Positions 21,329-31,027 of a stretch of DNA of 35,723 nt are shown one piece after another (position 1 is the stretch's first letter; every line of letters starts with the position of its first letter). The stretch comes from Sphingomonadales bacterium (GTDB taxonomy: Bacteria > Pseudomonadota > Alphaproteobacteria > Sphingomonadales > Sphingomonadaceae). The translations under genes and the position numbers were made by a program. The notes under the pieces were generated by a model. That model did not search any database. It was given only the letters and a program-made list of their open reading frames with translations, and had not been told where the DNA came from. The DNA lies in NCBI GenBank assembly GCA_025356275.1, contig JANXUK010000065.1:1-35723 (forward strand), read 5' to 3'.

Positions 21329-22613
21329 GCCTGAGCACCTCTCCCGCGAGGTAGAGCGAGCCGGCGATCAGCACATCGCCCTCGGCGGGCAGCGTGGCGA
21401 GCGCGGTTGGGACATCGGGGAAGCCCTTGGGCGCAAGCTGGCAATGCGGCGCGAAAGCCTCAGCCGGGTGCGCTGCATGGCCCGGCGCGGGCACCACCGA
21501 AACGCTGGCGATCTGGCCCGTCAACCGCCCAAGGATTGCCCCCGGATCCTTGCTGTCCAGCATGCCGATGATCAGGTGCATCTGCGATTGCCCGGCAAAA
21601 TGTCGCGCGATGGCGGCTCCCGCGTCGGGGTTATGCCCGCCATCCAGCCACACTGCTCGCGCGCCCGCCAGATCGGTCAGCGGGCCCGGCCCCAAAAGCT
21701 GCAACCGCGCGGGCCAGCGCGCCGCGACAATTCCCCCGGCCATCGCTTCGGGCGGCACGCTAACCGCGCGCTGATGCCGCAGCATCGCTACCGCCAGCGC
21801 GGCATTATCCGCCTGATGCGCACCGGGCATCGTTGGCAGCGGCAGGGTCAACGCGCCATCGCGGTCGCGGTAGGCGATATGCGCGCCCACCTCTGCATGC
21901 CAGTCGAGGCCCCGGATTGCGGGCCGCGCGCCCACGCGCATCGCGACCTCGATGACCACCTTGGTGACGTCATCGCGGTAAGCCTGCGTCACCATTGGCA
22001 CGCCGGGGCGCGCAATCCCGGCCTTTTCGAACGCAATGCGAACCAACGGATCGGCCGGCGTGCCCTCCTCGGGCCGCAGCAGGAAGAACTCATGGTCGAT
22101 GCCCAGCGTAGCGATCCCGCAGGCAACCGGCTGTTCCATCACATTGGTCGCGTCAAGCCGCCCGCCAAGCCCGACCTCGATCACGCAGACATCGGCCGGG
22201 ATGCGCGCGAACGCGAGGAAGGTCGCCGCCGCCGTCACCTCGAAGAAGCTGGCGTCCAGCCCCGCGCCGGCATCCAGCACTTCGGCCAAAAGCGACGCCA
22301 ACAACGCGTCATCGATCAGCCGCCCGGCGACCCTGATACGCTCATTATAGCGGACAAGATGCGGGCTGGTCGCGGCATGGACGCGCAAGCCAGCCGCCTC
22401 CAGCATCGCGCGCAGGAACGCGCAGGTCGAGCCTTTGCCATTGGTCCCGGCAACATGGAACACCGGCGGCAAGCTAAGCTGCGGATCGCCCAGCCGGGTC
22501 AGCAGCGCGCGGATCGTCTCCAGCCCGAACCGTCCCTGCGGCAAGGTCAGCGCGCCCAGCCGGTCCAGCTGTGCCTGCACCGCCGGATCGTCGGACGTGG
22601 CGAAATCGGGCAA
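21306..22613 (-). CDS. folC: Bifunctional folylpolyglutamate synthase/dihydrofolate synthase
   Basis: FolC adds glutamate to dihydropteroate and then to reduced folates. The 435-residue protein has the Mur-ligase-type P-loop VAGTNGKGST at residues 54-63 and the following TSPHLVRYNERIRVAGRLI. VIEVGLGGRLDATNV is the family's second signature. A C-terminal ligase domain contains VWLDGGHNPDAGAAIARHF. It is last in the trpF-trpB-trpA-accD-folC series, a conserved order in alphaproteobacteria, and begins 11 bases after the accD stop. Its 3' end overlaps the AmpG-like gene tail to tail. Confidence 0.95.
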   Translation of the reverse strand: MPDFATSDDPAVQAQLDRLGALTLPQGRFGLETIRALLTRLGDPQLSLPPVFHVAGTNGKGSTCAFLRAMLEAAGLRVHAATSPHLVRYNERIRVAGRLIDDALLASLLAEVLDAGAGLDASFFEVTAAATFLAFARIPADVCVIEVGLGGRLDATNVMEQPVACGIATLGIDHEFFLLRPEEGTPADPLVRIAFEKAGIARPGVPMVTQAYRDDVTKVVIEVAMRVGARPAIRGLDWHAEVGAHIAYRDRDGALTLPLPTMPGAHQADNAALAVAMLRHQRAVSVPPEAMAGGIVAARWPARLQLLGPGPLTDLAGARAVWLDGGHNPDAGAAIARHFAGQSQMHLIIGMLDSKDPGAILGRLTGQIASVSVVPAPGHAAHPAEAFAPHCQLAPKGFPDVPTALATLPAEGDVLIAGSLYLAGEVLRLNRELPD

Positions 22614-22624
22614 GGGAGCCGGCG

Positions 22625-23485
22625 TCAGGCCGCCCGCGCCGGGACGAGATAATCGAGCAATGTCGCCAGCCGGTCGCGCAATTCGCTACGCGACACCACC
22701 ATATCGACCATGCCATGCGCGTGCAGATATTCGGCGCGCTGGAACCCCTCGGGCAGTTTCTCACGGATCGTGTCCTGGATCACCCGCTGGCCGGCAAAGC
22801 CGATCAGGGCCCCCGGCTCGGCAATATGGACATCGCCCAGCATCGCATAGCTGGCCGTGACGCCGCCGGTGGTCGGATCGGTCAGTACCACGATATAGGG
22901 CAGCCCCGCCGCCGCCAGCCGCCGCACGGCCACCGTGGTTTTGGGCATCTGCATCAGGCTGAGAATGCCCTCCTGCATCCGCGCGCCCCCCGCCGCGGTG
23001 ACCACGATATAGGCGCAGCGCTGTTTGATCGCATGCTCGGCCCCGGCGACGAAGGCCGCGCCGACGGCCATGCCCATCGATCCGCCCATGAACGAAAAAT
23101 CCTGCACGCCCAGCACGACGCGCCGGCCTTCGATCGCGCCTGCCGCATTGGTCAGCGCGTCGCCCATCGGCCGCGTGGCCGGGTTGCCGGCGCGGGCAGC
23201 CTTGATCCGCTCGGCATAGCGTTTGGAATCGCGGAATTTGAGCGGGTCCTCGCGGACCTTAGGTGCCGGCAGCACCTCGAAACCGGGATCGAGCAATTGC
23301 CCGATGCGCACATCCGCGCCGATCCGGCCATGATGCTCACAGCGCGGGCAGACCGACAGATTGGCCTCATATTCGGCGGTGAACAGCATTTCGCTGCACG
23401 CCGGGCATTTGGTCCACAGGTTATCGGGTGCCTCGCGTTTCTTGACGAAGGGCAGTGAGGCACGGACCTTGTCGAGCCAGCTCAT
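22625..23485 (-). CDS. accD: Acetyl-CoA carboxylase carboxyltransferase subunit beta
   Basis: AccD with AccA transfers carboxyl from biotin to acetyl-CoA to give malonyl-CoA, the first step of fatty acid synthesis. The product is 286 residues from ATG at 23485 ([17 protein letters not shown]). The N-terminal zinc ribbon uses C27, C30, C46 and C49 ([25 protein letters not shown]). The crotonase-fold body includes [32 protein letters not shown] and [16 protein letters not shown]. The start overlaps the trpA stop in an ATGA. An open frame extends upstream to 23959 but only shadows trpA. Confidence 0.97.
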   Translation of the reverse strand: MSWLDKVRASLPFVKKREAPDNLWTKCPACSEMLFTAEYEANLSVCPRCEHHGRIGADVRIGQLLDPGFEVLPAPKVREDPLKFRDSKRYAERIKAARAGNPATRPMGDALTNAAGAIEGRRVVLGVQDFSFMGGSMGMAVGAAFVAGAEHAIKQRCAYIVVTAAGGARMQEGILSLMQMPKTTVAVRRLAAAGLPYIVVLTDPTTGGVTASYAMLGDVHIAEPGALIGFAGQRVIQDTIREKLPEGFQRAEYLHAHGMVDMVVSRSELRDRLATLLDYLVPARAA

Positions 23486-24285
23486 ACGGTAACCTTTCGC
23501 GCGGAATGAACCGCGGCGCAGAGCGCGGCGGTGGCCTCGCGCAGCGCGGCGGGGGCGCCCGCGCCATGTTCGGCGACCAGTTCGACCAGCGCCGAGCCCA
23601 CTACGACGCCATCGGCATGCAGCGCGATGGCGGCGGCCTGCGCGGGGGTGCGCACGCCGAAACCGACCGCGACAGGCAGCGCCGTGGCAGCTTTCAACCG
23701 GGCCACGGCATCGGCGATGGCGGCGGTTTGCGCCTGCTGCTTGCCGGTGATGCCTGCCACCGAGACGTAATAGACGAAGCCCGAGGAGCCCTCCAGAATG
23801 GCCGGCAATCGCGTCGCGTCGCTGGTCGGCGTGGCCAGGCGGATCAGCGACACCCCGGCGGCGCGCAGGGCCGGGCCCAGCGCATCGTCCTCCTCGGGCG
23901 GGATATCGACGCAGATCACGCCATCCACCCCGGCCTTTTGGCACGCGTCCGCGAACCACTCCGGCCCGCGCGTGGTCATCGGGTTGGCATAGCCCATCAG
24001 GACCAGCGGCGTTTGCGCGTGACGGGCGCGGAAACCGGCGGCGAGGGCGAAGATGTCCGCAGTGGTGGTGCCGGCGGCAAGACTGCGGATGTTTGCCTGC
24101 TGTATCGCTGGGCCATCGGCCATCGGATCGGTGAACGGCATGCCCAGCTCGATGACATCGGCACCCCCGGCAACCAACGCGTCAAGATTGGCGGCGGTGT
24201 CGCCATCGCCGGCGGTGATGAAACAGACGAGCGCGGCGCGTTTCTGCACGCGGCAGGCGGCGAAGGTGGAGGGGAGGCGTGTCAT
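23482..24285 (-). CDS. trpA: Tryptophan synthase alpha subunit
   Basis: TrpA cleaves indole-3-glycerol phosphate and passes indole through a tunnel to TrpB. The 267-residue TIM barrel starts at ATG 24285 (MTRLPSTF). A TTG further upstream would overlap the 84-codon ORF. Catalytic E46 lies in [16 protein letters not shown] together with D57. The phosphate-binding loop region is [13 protein letters not shown], and [16 protein letters not shown] sequence follows it. The start is only 4 bases after the stop of the inserted ORF, and its SD region lies inside that ORF, so translation is probably coupled to it. Confidence 0.96.
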   Translation of the reverse strand: MTRLPSTFAACRVQKRAALVCFITAGDGDTAANLDALVAGGADVIELGMPFTDPMADGPAIQQANIRSLAAGTTTADIFALAAGFRARHAQTPLVLMGYANPMTTRGPEWFADACQKAGVDGVICVDIPPEEDDALGPALRAAGVSLIRLATPTSDATRLPAILEGSSGFVYYVSVAGITGKQQAQTAAIADAVARLKAATALPVAVGFGVRTPAQAAAIALHADGVVVGSALVELVAEHGAGAPAALREATAALCAAVHSARKVTV

Positions 24286-24289
24286 ATAA

Positions 24290-24544
24290 TCATTCAAATT
24301 TTTGATGACTCTGAATCAAGGTGCAGCTTGGGTCATTTTCTTCCTCATTCAAATTTTTGAGGCCATAAGCGCTCTTGACCGCCTTCCCGATACGTTGATT
24401 CGTTTTGTCCCGACCATTTTTCTCAACACACAACAGATATTCCTGCATCAATTCACGATTATTTTGAATTTCGAGAAAAACGAGATTTGTAATCCGTTTA
24501 TTGATTCGCTCGATGGCTTTCCCAGCAATTTTATCCGCTTCCAT
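24290..24544 (-). CDS. Uncharacterised AT-rich 84-residue protein inserted between trpB and trpA
   Basis: I do not recognise a named family. From ATG at 24544 (strong SD AAAGGAAG, 6 bases away) the product is a mainly helical soluble protein. Its landmarks are IAGKAIERINKRITNLVFLE, the segment IQNNRELMQEYL, IGKAVKSAYGL and the C-terminal TLIQSHQKFE. There are no membrane or signal segments. Base use is strikingly unlike the neighbours: about 40 percent GC by eye against about 65 percent, with AAA, AAT and ATT codons. It sits in a tight operon position, 29 bases after the trpB stop and 4 before trpA, on the same strand. A real, recently acquired gene that rides in the trp operon is the best reading. 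An AT-rich chance frame is unlikely given the SD and the protein-like sequence. Confidence 0.75.
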   Translation of the reverse strand: MEADKIAGKAIERINKRITNLVFLEIQNNRELMQEYLLCVEKNGRDKTNQRIGKAVKSAYGLKNLNEEENDPSCTLIQSHQKFE

Positions 24545-24573
24545 TAGTCTTCCTTTCGTTTTCGTCTCAGTAC

Positions 24574-25807
<1,234 letters not shown>

Positions 25808-25815
<8 letters not shown>

Positions 25816-26440
25816 GCCGCGCCGCTTTGCAGAAGGCGGCAATCTTGTCCACATCCTTGACGCCGGGCGTCGATTCCACCCCCGACGAGGTATCGACCAA
25901 AGGCGCCCCGGTCCGACCGACGGCGTCCGCCACATTGCCTGCGTTCAACCCGCCCGCCAGGCCCCATGCAGCGCCCTTCCAGCCTGCCAGCAGGTCCCAG
26001 TCGAACACCAGACCCATCCCGCCGGGCAGCGTGCCGGGCGGGGTCCTGGCGTCGAACAGCACGAGGTCGGCGGCGGCCTTGTACGCCTCTGCGCCCGCCA
26101 CATCGCCTGCCGAGGCCACCGGCAACGCCTTCCACACCGGCAGGCCAAACCGCGCCCGCAAAACGCCGCAGCGATCGGGGCTCTCGCCGCCATGCAATTG
26201 CAACACATCGAGCCGCGCCGCCGCCACCGTCTCGGCGATCAGCGCATCGCCGGCATCGACGAACAGCCCGACCAGCCTGATCCGCCCCGCCGCCCGCTCT
26301 GCCAAAACCGCCGCCTCAGCCGGGCTGACCGCGCGGGGCGAGCGCGGAAAGAACACAAAGCCGACGTAATCGGCGCGCGCAGCAATGGCGGCATCCAGCG
26401 CCGCCGCGCGGTTTATACCGCATATCTTGATCATCGCCAT
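25808..26440 (-). CDS. trpF: Phosphoribosylanthranilate isomerase
   Basis: TrpF carries out the Amadori rearrangement of phosphoribosylanthranilate in tryptophan synthesis. The 210-residue TIM barrel has the general base C7 in MIKICGIN and the general acid D130 in [32 protein letters not shown] and the phosphate-binding [11 protein letters not shown] and DTSSGVES are all present. The start is ATG at 26440 (MAMIKICG); an internal ATG at 26434 is also possible. It is the first gene of the trp sub-operon, 68 bases after the SIMPL gene. Confidence 0.96.
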
Positions 26441-26508
26441 GGCGCCCGGCCTATACGCCTAACCGCCCCAGTGGCAATCTCCGTGGCAATCGCCAGATGC
26501 GCCGCGCG

Positions 26509-27246
26509 TCAGGGGGCCAGCTCGAACTGCACGGTAACGCTGGCGTCGAGCGACAGCTCGCCCGCTTCAACCTGCGTGGCGGCCTTGGCGGCGGCCATCA
26601 TCACACGGGGCATCATCATCGGCTGGGGCGCGTAGCCGCCGCTTTCCGCGATCGACAGGATCCGCGTCACATGCAGCCCGGCGGCCCGCGCATACAGGTC
26701 CGCCCGCGCCCGCGCCGCCGCCATCGCCGCCAAGCGCGCCTGATCCTGCGCCGCCTCGGGGTGATCGAGGCCGAAGTTCGGCCCGCTCACCTCATTGGCC
26801 CCCGCCATCACCAGCGTATCGAGCAGCCGGCCGATATCGGCCAGATGCCGTTCGCGGATGGTCAGCGTATTGTTCGCCTGATAGCCGGTAAGCGTCTGCC
26901 GGCTATAGCTGCCATCGGGCAATTGCCGCTGGGGCGCGTATTGCGGGCTGAGCGAGAGGTTGCTGGTCTGGATATCGCGATCCGCGATGCCGGCGCTCTT
27001 CAGGGCGGCTATCACCTGCGCCATCGCCTCGGCATTGGCGGCCATCGCCGCGCCGGCGGTCTTGGCGTTGGTTTGCACCCCGGCGGAATAGGTCGCGAGA
27101 TCGGGGGTCGCGGTGCTCTTGCCCCCGGCAGTCAGCGTCAGCAGCGTGTCACCCGGCGCCACCGCCGGCGCTTCGCTGGCATAGGCCGGAATGGGGGCCG
27201 CAATGGCGAGCATCAGCAGCGGTGCGGCAAGGATCAAGGTTTTCAT
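26509..27246 (-). CDS. SIMPL domain-containing (DUF541) secreted protein
   Basis: The 245-residue product starts at ATG 27246 with a cleavable signal peptide (MKTLILAAPLLMLAIAAPIP, cleavage near AYA-SEA). It is therefore periplasmic or outer-membrane associated. The rest is a single SIMPL/DUF541 domain: LLTLTAGGKSTATPDLATYSAGV, then a helix with ADRDIQTSNLSLSPQY, GYQANNTLTIRERHLADIG and a C-terminal SLDASVTVQFEL. The family includes BP26/OMP28 of Brucella, but its cellular role is unclear. It lies between the GNAT gene (77 bases upstream) and trpF, and it may be transcribed with them. Confidence 0.88.
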   Translation of the reverse strand: MKTLILAAPLLMLAIAAPIPAYASEAPAVAPGDTLLTLTAGGKSTATPDLATYSAGVQTNAKTAGAAMAANAEAMAQVIAALKSAGIADRDIQTSNLSLSPQYAPQRQLPDGSYSRQTLTGYQANNTLTIRERHLADIGRLLDTLVMAGANEVSGPNFGLDHPEAAQDQARLAAMAAARARADLYARAAGLHVTRILSIAESGGYAPQPMMMPRVMMAAAKAATQVEAGELSLDASVTVQFELAP

Positions 27247-27323
27247 CGCGGGCTCTCCAAAGGTCGGGCTGTCGTGCCGGCGCCCATCTGTATAAGGCGG
27301 CGCTGTCGCATTGCTGAACCGGG

Positions 27324-27851
27324 TCAGGCAATCGTCCGCGCCAGCACCACCATATGCAGATGGGGGCCGGATGGCGCCGGGAAGGGCCGGGTCTCGCCGG
27401 TCAGCGCATAGCCGCGCCGCAAATACCAGGCGATCAACTCCTCGCGCACCGAAACCACCGTCAATTCCATCACGGTCGTGCCGAATTGCGAAGCCGCCGC
27501 CGCCTCCGCCTCGGCAATCAGCGCGCGGCCCAGTCCGCCCGCCTGCGACGCCGGATCGACGCACAACATCCCCAGATAGGCGCGGCCCCCGCCCAGATCG
27601 GTAATCGCAACACAGCCGGCAAATGCCGCGCCGTGCTGTGTGACGATGATCCGCTGTTCGGGGTCCGCCAAAGACGCGGCGAGGTCATCCACCGCGATCC
27701 GTTCATCATCGAGCAGATCGGCCTCATGCGTCCAGCCGCCCCGTGCGCTGTCGCCGCGATAGCCGCGCTCGACCAGCGCCTTCAACGCCGGCACATCATC
27801 CGCAACGGCATAACGAAACACCGGGTCAGCCTGCAAAGCCCCGGCCTTCAA
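27324..27851 (-). CDS. GNAT family N-acetyltransferase
   Basis: The ~175-residue protein is a single GNAT fold that moves an acetyl group from acetyl-CoA to an unidentified amine. Visible are FRYAVADDVPALKALVERGY at the N-terminus, AYLGMLCVDPASQAGGLGRAL (motif A with the pyrophosphate loop) and LTVVSVREELIAWYLRRGY (motif B). There is no ATG near the start. TTG at 27851 and TTG at 27836 each have GAAGG 7-8 bases before, because the short stretch TTTGAAGGCC is repeated. I chose the first; the second would shorten the protein by 5 residues. It begins 10 bases after the pyrF stop and is probably coupled to pyrF. Confidence 0.8.
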   Translation of the reverse strand: MKAGALQADPVFRYAVADDVPALKALVERGYRGDSARGGWTHEADLLDDERIAVDDLAASLADPEQRIIVTQHGAAFAGCVAITDLGGGRAYLGMLCVDPASQAGGLGRALIAEAEAAAASQFGTTVMELTVVSVREELIAWYLRRGYALTGETRPFPAPSGPHLHMVVLARTIA

Positions 27852-27861
27852 AAACTGGCCT

Positions 27862-28554
27862 TCAAAGCGTCGCTTCGATCGCGCGGGCCGCCGCCACCGG
27901 ATCGTCGGCGCGGCTGATCGGGCGGCCCACCACCAGCACATTGGCCCCGGCATGCCGCGCCTCCTGCGGGGTGACGACGCGCTTCTGATCGGCCAGCGGC
28001 AGCGCCCGGCCATTGGCGTCCGGAAGGCGCAGCCCCGGCACCACGATAAAGCCGCCTTGCCATTGCCGCCGCACCGCCGCAACCTCCTCGCCCGAGCAGA
28101 CGATGCCGTCGAGTCCGGCGGAATGCGCCAGATCGGCCAGCCGCAGCGCCTGATCATGCGGGCTGCCCGCGATGCCCATGCCCGCCAGATCGCCGGCATC
28201 GAGGCTGGTCAGCACGGTGACCGCGACGACCTTGCAATGTTCGCCCGCCGCCGCCTTGGCATCCTCCATCATCGCACGGCCACCGGCGGCATGGACGGTG
28301 ACGATAGCGGGCTCCAGGACATGAATCGCCTGCATCGCGGCGGCGACCGTATTGGGAATATCGTGCAATTTCAGGTCGAGGAAGATCGGCAGGCCGACCT
28401 TGGCGATCTCATGCACGCCGTGATGGCCATGCGCGCAAAAGAACTCCAACCCCAGCTTCAGGCCCCCGACATGGTTCTTGACCTTGCGCGCCAAAGCTTC
28501 CGCCGCATCGAGGCGGGGCAGGTCGAGCGCCACAAATAACGGATTTTTATGCAT
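27862..28554 (-). CDS. pyrF: Orotidine 5'-phosphate decarboxylase
   Basis: PyrF makes UMP from OMP, the last step of pyrimidine synthesis. It is 230 residues from ATG at 28554 (MHKNPLFVALDLP). The catalytic array is D11, K33 (VGGLKLGLEFF) and D60-K62-D65 in FLDLKLHDIPNTV. The C-terminal phosphate-binding region is VVGRPISRADDPVAAARAI. The SD AGGA lies inside lapA and only one base separates the lapA stop from the pyrF start. Longer reading to 28590 overlaps lapA and lacks family similarity. Confidence 0.95.
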   Translation of the reverse strand: MHKNPLFVALDLPRLDAAEALARKVKNHVGGLKLGLEFFCAHGHHGVHEIAKVGLPIFLDLKLHDIPNTVAAAMQAIHVLEPAIVTVHAAGGRAMMEDAKAAAGEHCKVVAVTVLTSLDAGDLAGMGIAGSPHDQALRLADLAHSAGLDGIVCSGEEVAAVRRQWQGGFIVVPGLRLPDANGRALPLADQKRVVTPQEARHAGANVLVVGRPISRADDPVAAARAIEATL

Positions 28555-28555
28555 A

Positions 28556-28867
28556 TCAATCCTGCCGATGCGCGGCGTTAGCAGCTTCAAGCTGAGTGGA
28601 TGTGGCCAACGGCGGGGTGGGGGTCGTCGCGCGCACGGTATTCTCCAGCGTGTTGATCCGCCGTCGCAACCGCCAGCGCCCGGCCGCCGAAAACAGCCAT
28701 GTCGGCAGCAGCCCGATCAGGAACGACACCGCCATCAGCGCGGGCAGCTTGGTATCGATGACATAGCCGCTGCCCAATCGCACCTCCACATCGCGCCAAT
28801 TGTCATAGCAGAACAGCACCAGCGCCGCGACCAACAACACCCACAGCACAGTTTTTATGACCTGCAT
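28556..28867 (-). CDS. lapA: LapA-family (DUF1049) inner-membrane protein
   Basis: The 103-residue protein has two membrane helices, at 3-20 (VIKTVLWVLLVAALVLF) and 41-63 (LPALMAVSFLIGLLPTWLFSA). Between them is a short loop with DVEVRLGSGYVIDTK. A basic cytoplasmic segment RWRLRRRINTLEN and a disordered tail follow. This matches the LapA/DUF1049 layout. In E. coli LapA works with LapB in lipopolysaccharide assembly. Here lapA sits directly before pyrF, as it does in other alphaproteobacteria. The start ATG is at 28867. The gene heads the block that runs down to folC; 89 bases separate it from purB. Confidence 0.78.
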   Translation of the reverse strand: MQVIKTVLWVLLVAALVLFCYDNWRDVEVRLGSGYVIDTKLPALMAVSFLIGLLPTWLFSAAGRWRLRRRINTLENTVRATTPTPPLATSTQLEAANAAHRQD

Positions 28868-28956
28868 CGCAACCCTCCTCGCCGCCGCCGATTTTCTGCG
28901 TCAGGGCACAGTCTTACGTCGCTTTGCCGGCGAAGGAAAGGCGCGTGAGCGAGGTT

Positions 28957-30270
28957 TCAGTCCCCGAACACCCGTGCGAAAATCCGGTCCACCGCGGCAA
29001 AATGGTAACCGAGGCCAAAGCTCGCCTCCAGATCGGCGGAGGCGATGTGGGCGGCCACATCCTTGTCGGCCTTGAGCAGTTCGAGCAGCGACAGCGCCCC
29101 GTCCGATTGCCACACCTGCATCGCGTTGCGCTGAACCAGCGCATAGGATTCCTCGCGGCTCATCCCCGCTTGGGTCAGCGCCAGCAGCACGCGCTGCGAA
29201 TGGACAAGCCCGCCCATCCGGTCGAGGTTCTTGCGCATCCGCTCCGGATAGATCAGCAATTTGTCGATCACGCCCGTCAAACGCGCCAGCGCGAAATCCA
29301 GCGTGATCGTCGCATCGGGGCCGATAAACCGCTCGACCGAGGAGTGCGAAATATCGCGCTCATGCCAAAGGGCCACGTTCTCCAAAGCCGGCACCACCGC
29401 GCTGCGCACCAGCCGGGCGAGGCCGGTCAGGTTTTCGGTCAGCACCGGGTTGCGCTTGTGCGGCATCGCGCTGGAGCCCTTCTGGCCGGGCGCGAAATAT
29501 TCCTCAGCCTCCAGCACTTCGGTGCGTTGCAGGTGGCGCACTTCGGTGGCGAGGCGCTCGATGCTGCTGGCGATGACGCCCAAAGTGGCGAAATACATCG
29601 CGTGGCGATCGCGCGGGATCACCTGGGTGGAGATCGGTTCGACCGACAGGCCCAGCTTTTCGGCGACATAGTCCTCCACCGCCGGGTCGATATTGGCAAA
29701 GGTGCCGACCGCGCCCGAAATCGCGCAGGTGGCGATTTCCGCCCGCGCCGCCACCAGACGCATCTTGCAGCGCGCAAATTCGGCATAGGCCTGCGCCAGC
29801 TTGAGGCCAAAGGTGGTCGGCTCGGCATGGATGCCATGGCTGCGGCCGATGGTGGGCGTGTGCTTGTGCTCCAGCGCGCGGCGTTTGATGGCGGCGAGCA
29901 GCGCGTCGAGATCGGCCAGCAACAGATCTGATGCCTGCGTCAATTGCACGCTGAGCGCGGTGTCGAGCACGTCCGAACTGGTCATGCCCTGATGCATGAA
30001 GCGCGCCTCATCGCCCACTTGCTCTGCCACCCAGGTGAGGAAGGCGATGACATCGTGTTTGGTGACAGCCTCGATGGCGTCAATCGCGGCGACGTCGATC
30101 TTCGGGTTGGTGGCCCACCAGTCCCACAGCGCCGTTCCTGCGCTTTTCGGCACCACGCCCAGCTGTCCGAGCTTGTCGGTGGCATGCGCCTCGATCTCGA
30201 ACCAGATGCGGAACCGCGCCTCGGGCTCCCAGATCGCGGTCATGGCGGGGCGGGAATAGCGGGGGACCAT
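28957..30270 (-). CDS. purB: Adenylosuccinate lyase
   Basis: PurB releases fumarate at two steps of purine synthesis (SAICAR to AICAR, adenylosuccinate to AMP). The 437-residue protein starts MVPRYSRPAMTAIWEPEARF. It carries the superfamily signature GSSAMPHKRNPVLTENL around residues 264-280, which includes the flexible catalytic loop. Further marks are GMTSSDVLDTALSVQ and the conserved histidine region PTIGRSHGIHAEPTTFGLKL. SD AGGAG lies 10 bases before ATG 30270. It is transcribed alone or with the NRDE gene located 27 bases upstream. Confidence 0.97.
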   Translation of the reverse strand: MVPRYSRPAMTAIWEPEARFRIWFEIEAHATDKLGQLGVVPKSAGTALWDWWATNPKIDVAAIDAIEAVTKHDVIAFLTWVAEQVGDEARFMHQGMTSSDVLDTALSVQLTQASDLLLADLDALLAAIKRRALEHKHTPTIGRSHGIHAEPTTFGLKLAQAYAEFARCKMRLVAARAEIATCAISGAVGTFANIDPAVEDYVAEKLGLSVEPISTQVIPRDRHAMYFATLGVIASSIERLATEVRHLQRTEVLEAEEYFAPGQKGSSAMPHKRNPVLTENLTGLARLVRSAVVPALENVALWHERDISHSSVERFIGPDATITLDFALARLTGVIDKLLIYPERMRKNLDRMGGLVHSQRVLLALTQAGMSREESYALVQRNAMQVWQSDGALSLLELLKADKDVAAHIASADLEASFGLGYHFAAVDRIFARVFGD

Positions 30271-30297
30271 GGAAGCACTCCTGTTTACGGGCCGCCG

Positions 30298-31026
30298 CTA
30301 GGGGGCGGGGCGCGTGATGGCAAGTGTAGTGTCGCCGACAGCTGTGCCTGCCGCGTCGAAACGGCGTTCGGTGATGTGGGTTTGGCCGGCATGGTCGATG
30401 GCCACAACGGTGGAGCAGCGCGTGCCATACAGCGGGTTTGCGATGAACACGGCGGAAAAGGGTGCCTCGGGCTGGGCGTCATCGGCGGAGGCGGGCGGCG
30501 GCGTCCGGTCGGCCAGAGCGGCGAGGAGCGGCGCGAAATCCTCCGCCTTGCCCGCCAGCCAATCGGCCATTGCGGCGGTCAATTGCCGCGTCTTGGGCCA
30601 TGGCTCGGCAAAGGGGCCGTTGGAAAGACCGTGGATACCGGGGGGCAGGGCCCGCCGCTGCTGCGCCGGATAATTGCCGAGGATGCAGGCGGAGCAGCCA
30701 TCGGTGTGGAACAGGTTGAACGGATTATAAGCCGCCAAGGGCTCAGCCAGCGGATCGGCGCCGGCGAGCAGGTTCGTTACCAAAGCGCCCCGCGATGGAC
30801 GTCCGGCTTGCGGAAATCCCTCGGCGCGGAAATTGGTGACCAGCACGCAGCGGGCGCCTTGCACCCCCAGCCACGTCCCGCCCGACAGCAGATCGCGCCC
30901 CGCCACCAGCCCGCCCGGCCACTCCGCCAGCGGTGCCGCAGGCCGCGCGTGCAACTCATCACGGTTGGCGGCGATCACCAGTCGCCAGCGCGGATGCGTA
31001 TCCCACGCGATCGCGGCTATGCACAT
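30298..31026 (-). CDS. NRDE family protein (TANGO2 homologue)
   Basis: The 242-residue protein has the family's N-terminus: C2 followed by NRDE at residues 21-24 (RLVIAANRDELHARPA). GGTWLGVQ, LVTNFRAEGFPQAGRPSRGALV and LSNGPFAEPWPKT are further conserved blocks. The fold resembles Ntn hydrolases, with C2 as possible nucleophile if the initiator methionine is removed. The bacterial function is unknown; the human homologue TANGO2 is linked to lipid or heme handling. The start ATG lies one base after the radC stop, so coupling to radC is likely. Confidence 0.88.
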   Translation of the reverse strand: MCIAAIAWDTHPRWRLVIAANRDELHARPAAPLAEWPGGLVAGRDLLSGGTWLGVQGARCVLVTNFRAEGFPQAGRPSRGALVTNLLAGADPLAEPLAAYNPFNLFHTDGCSACILGNYPAQQRRALPPGIHGLSNGPFAEPWPKTRQLTAAMADWLAGKAEDFAPLLAALADRTPPPASADDAQPEAPFSAVFIANPLYGTRCSTVVAIDHAGQTHITERRFDAAGTAVGDTTLAITRPAP

Positions 31027-31027
31027 T

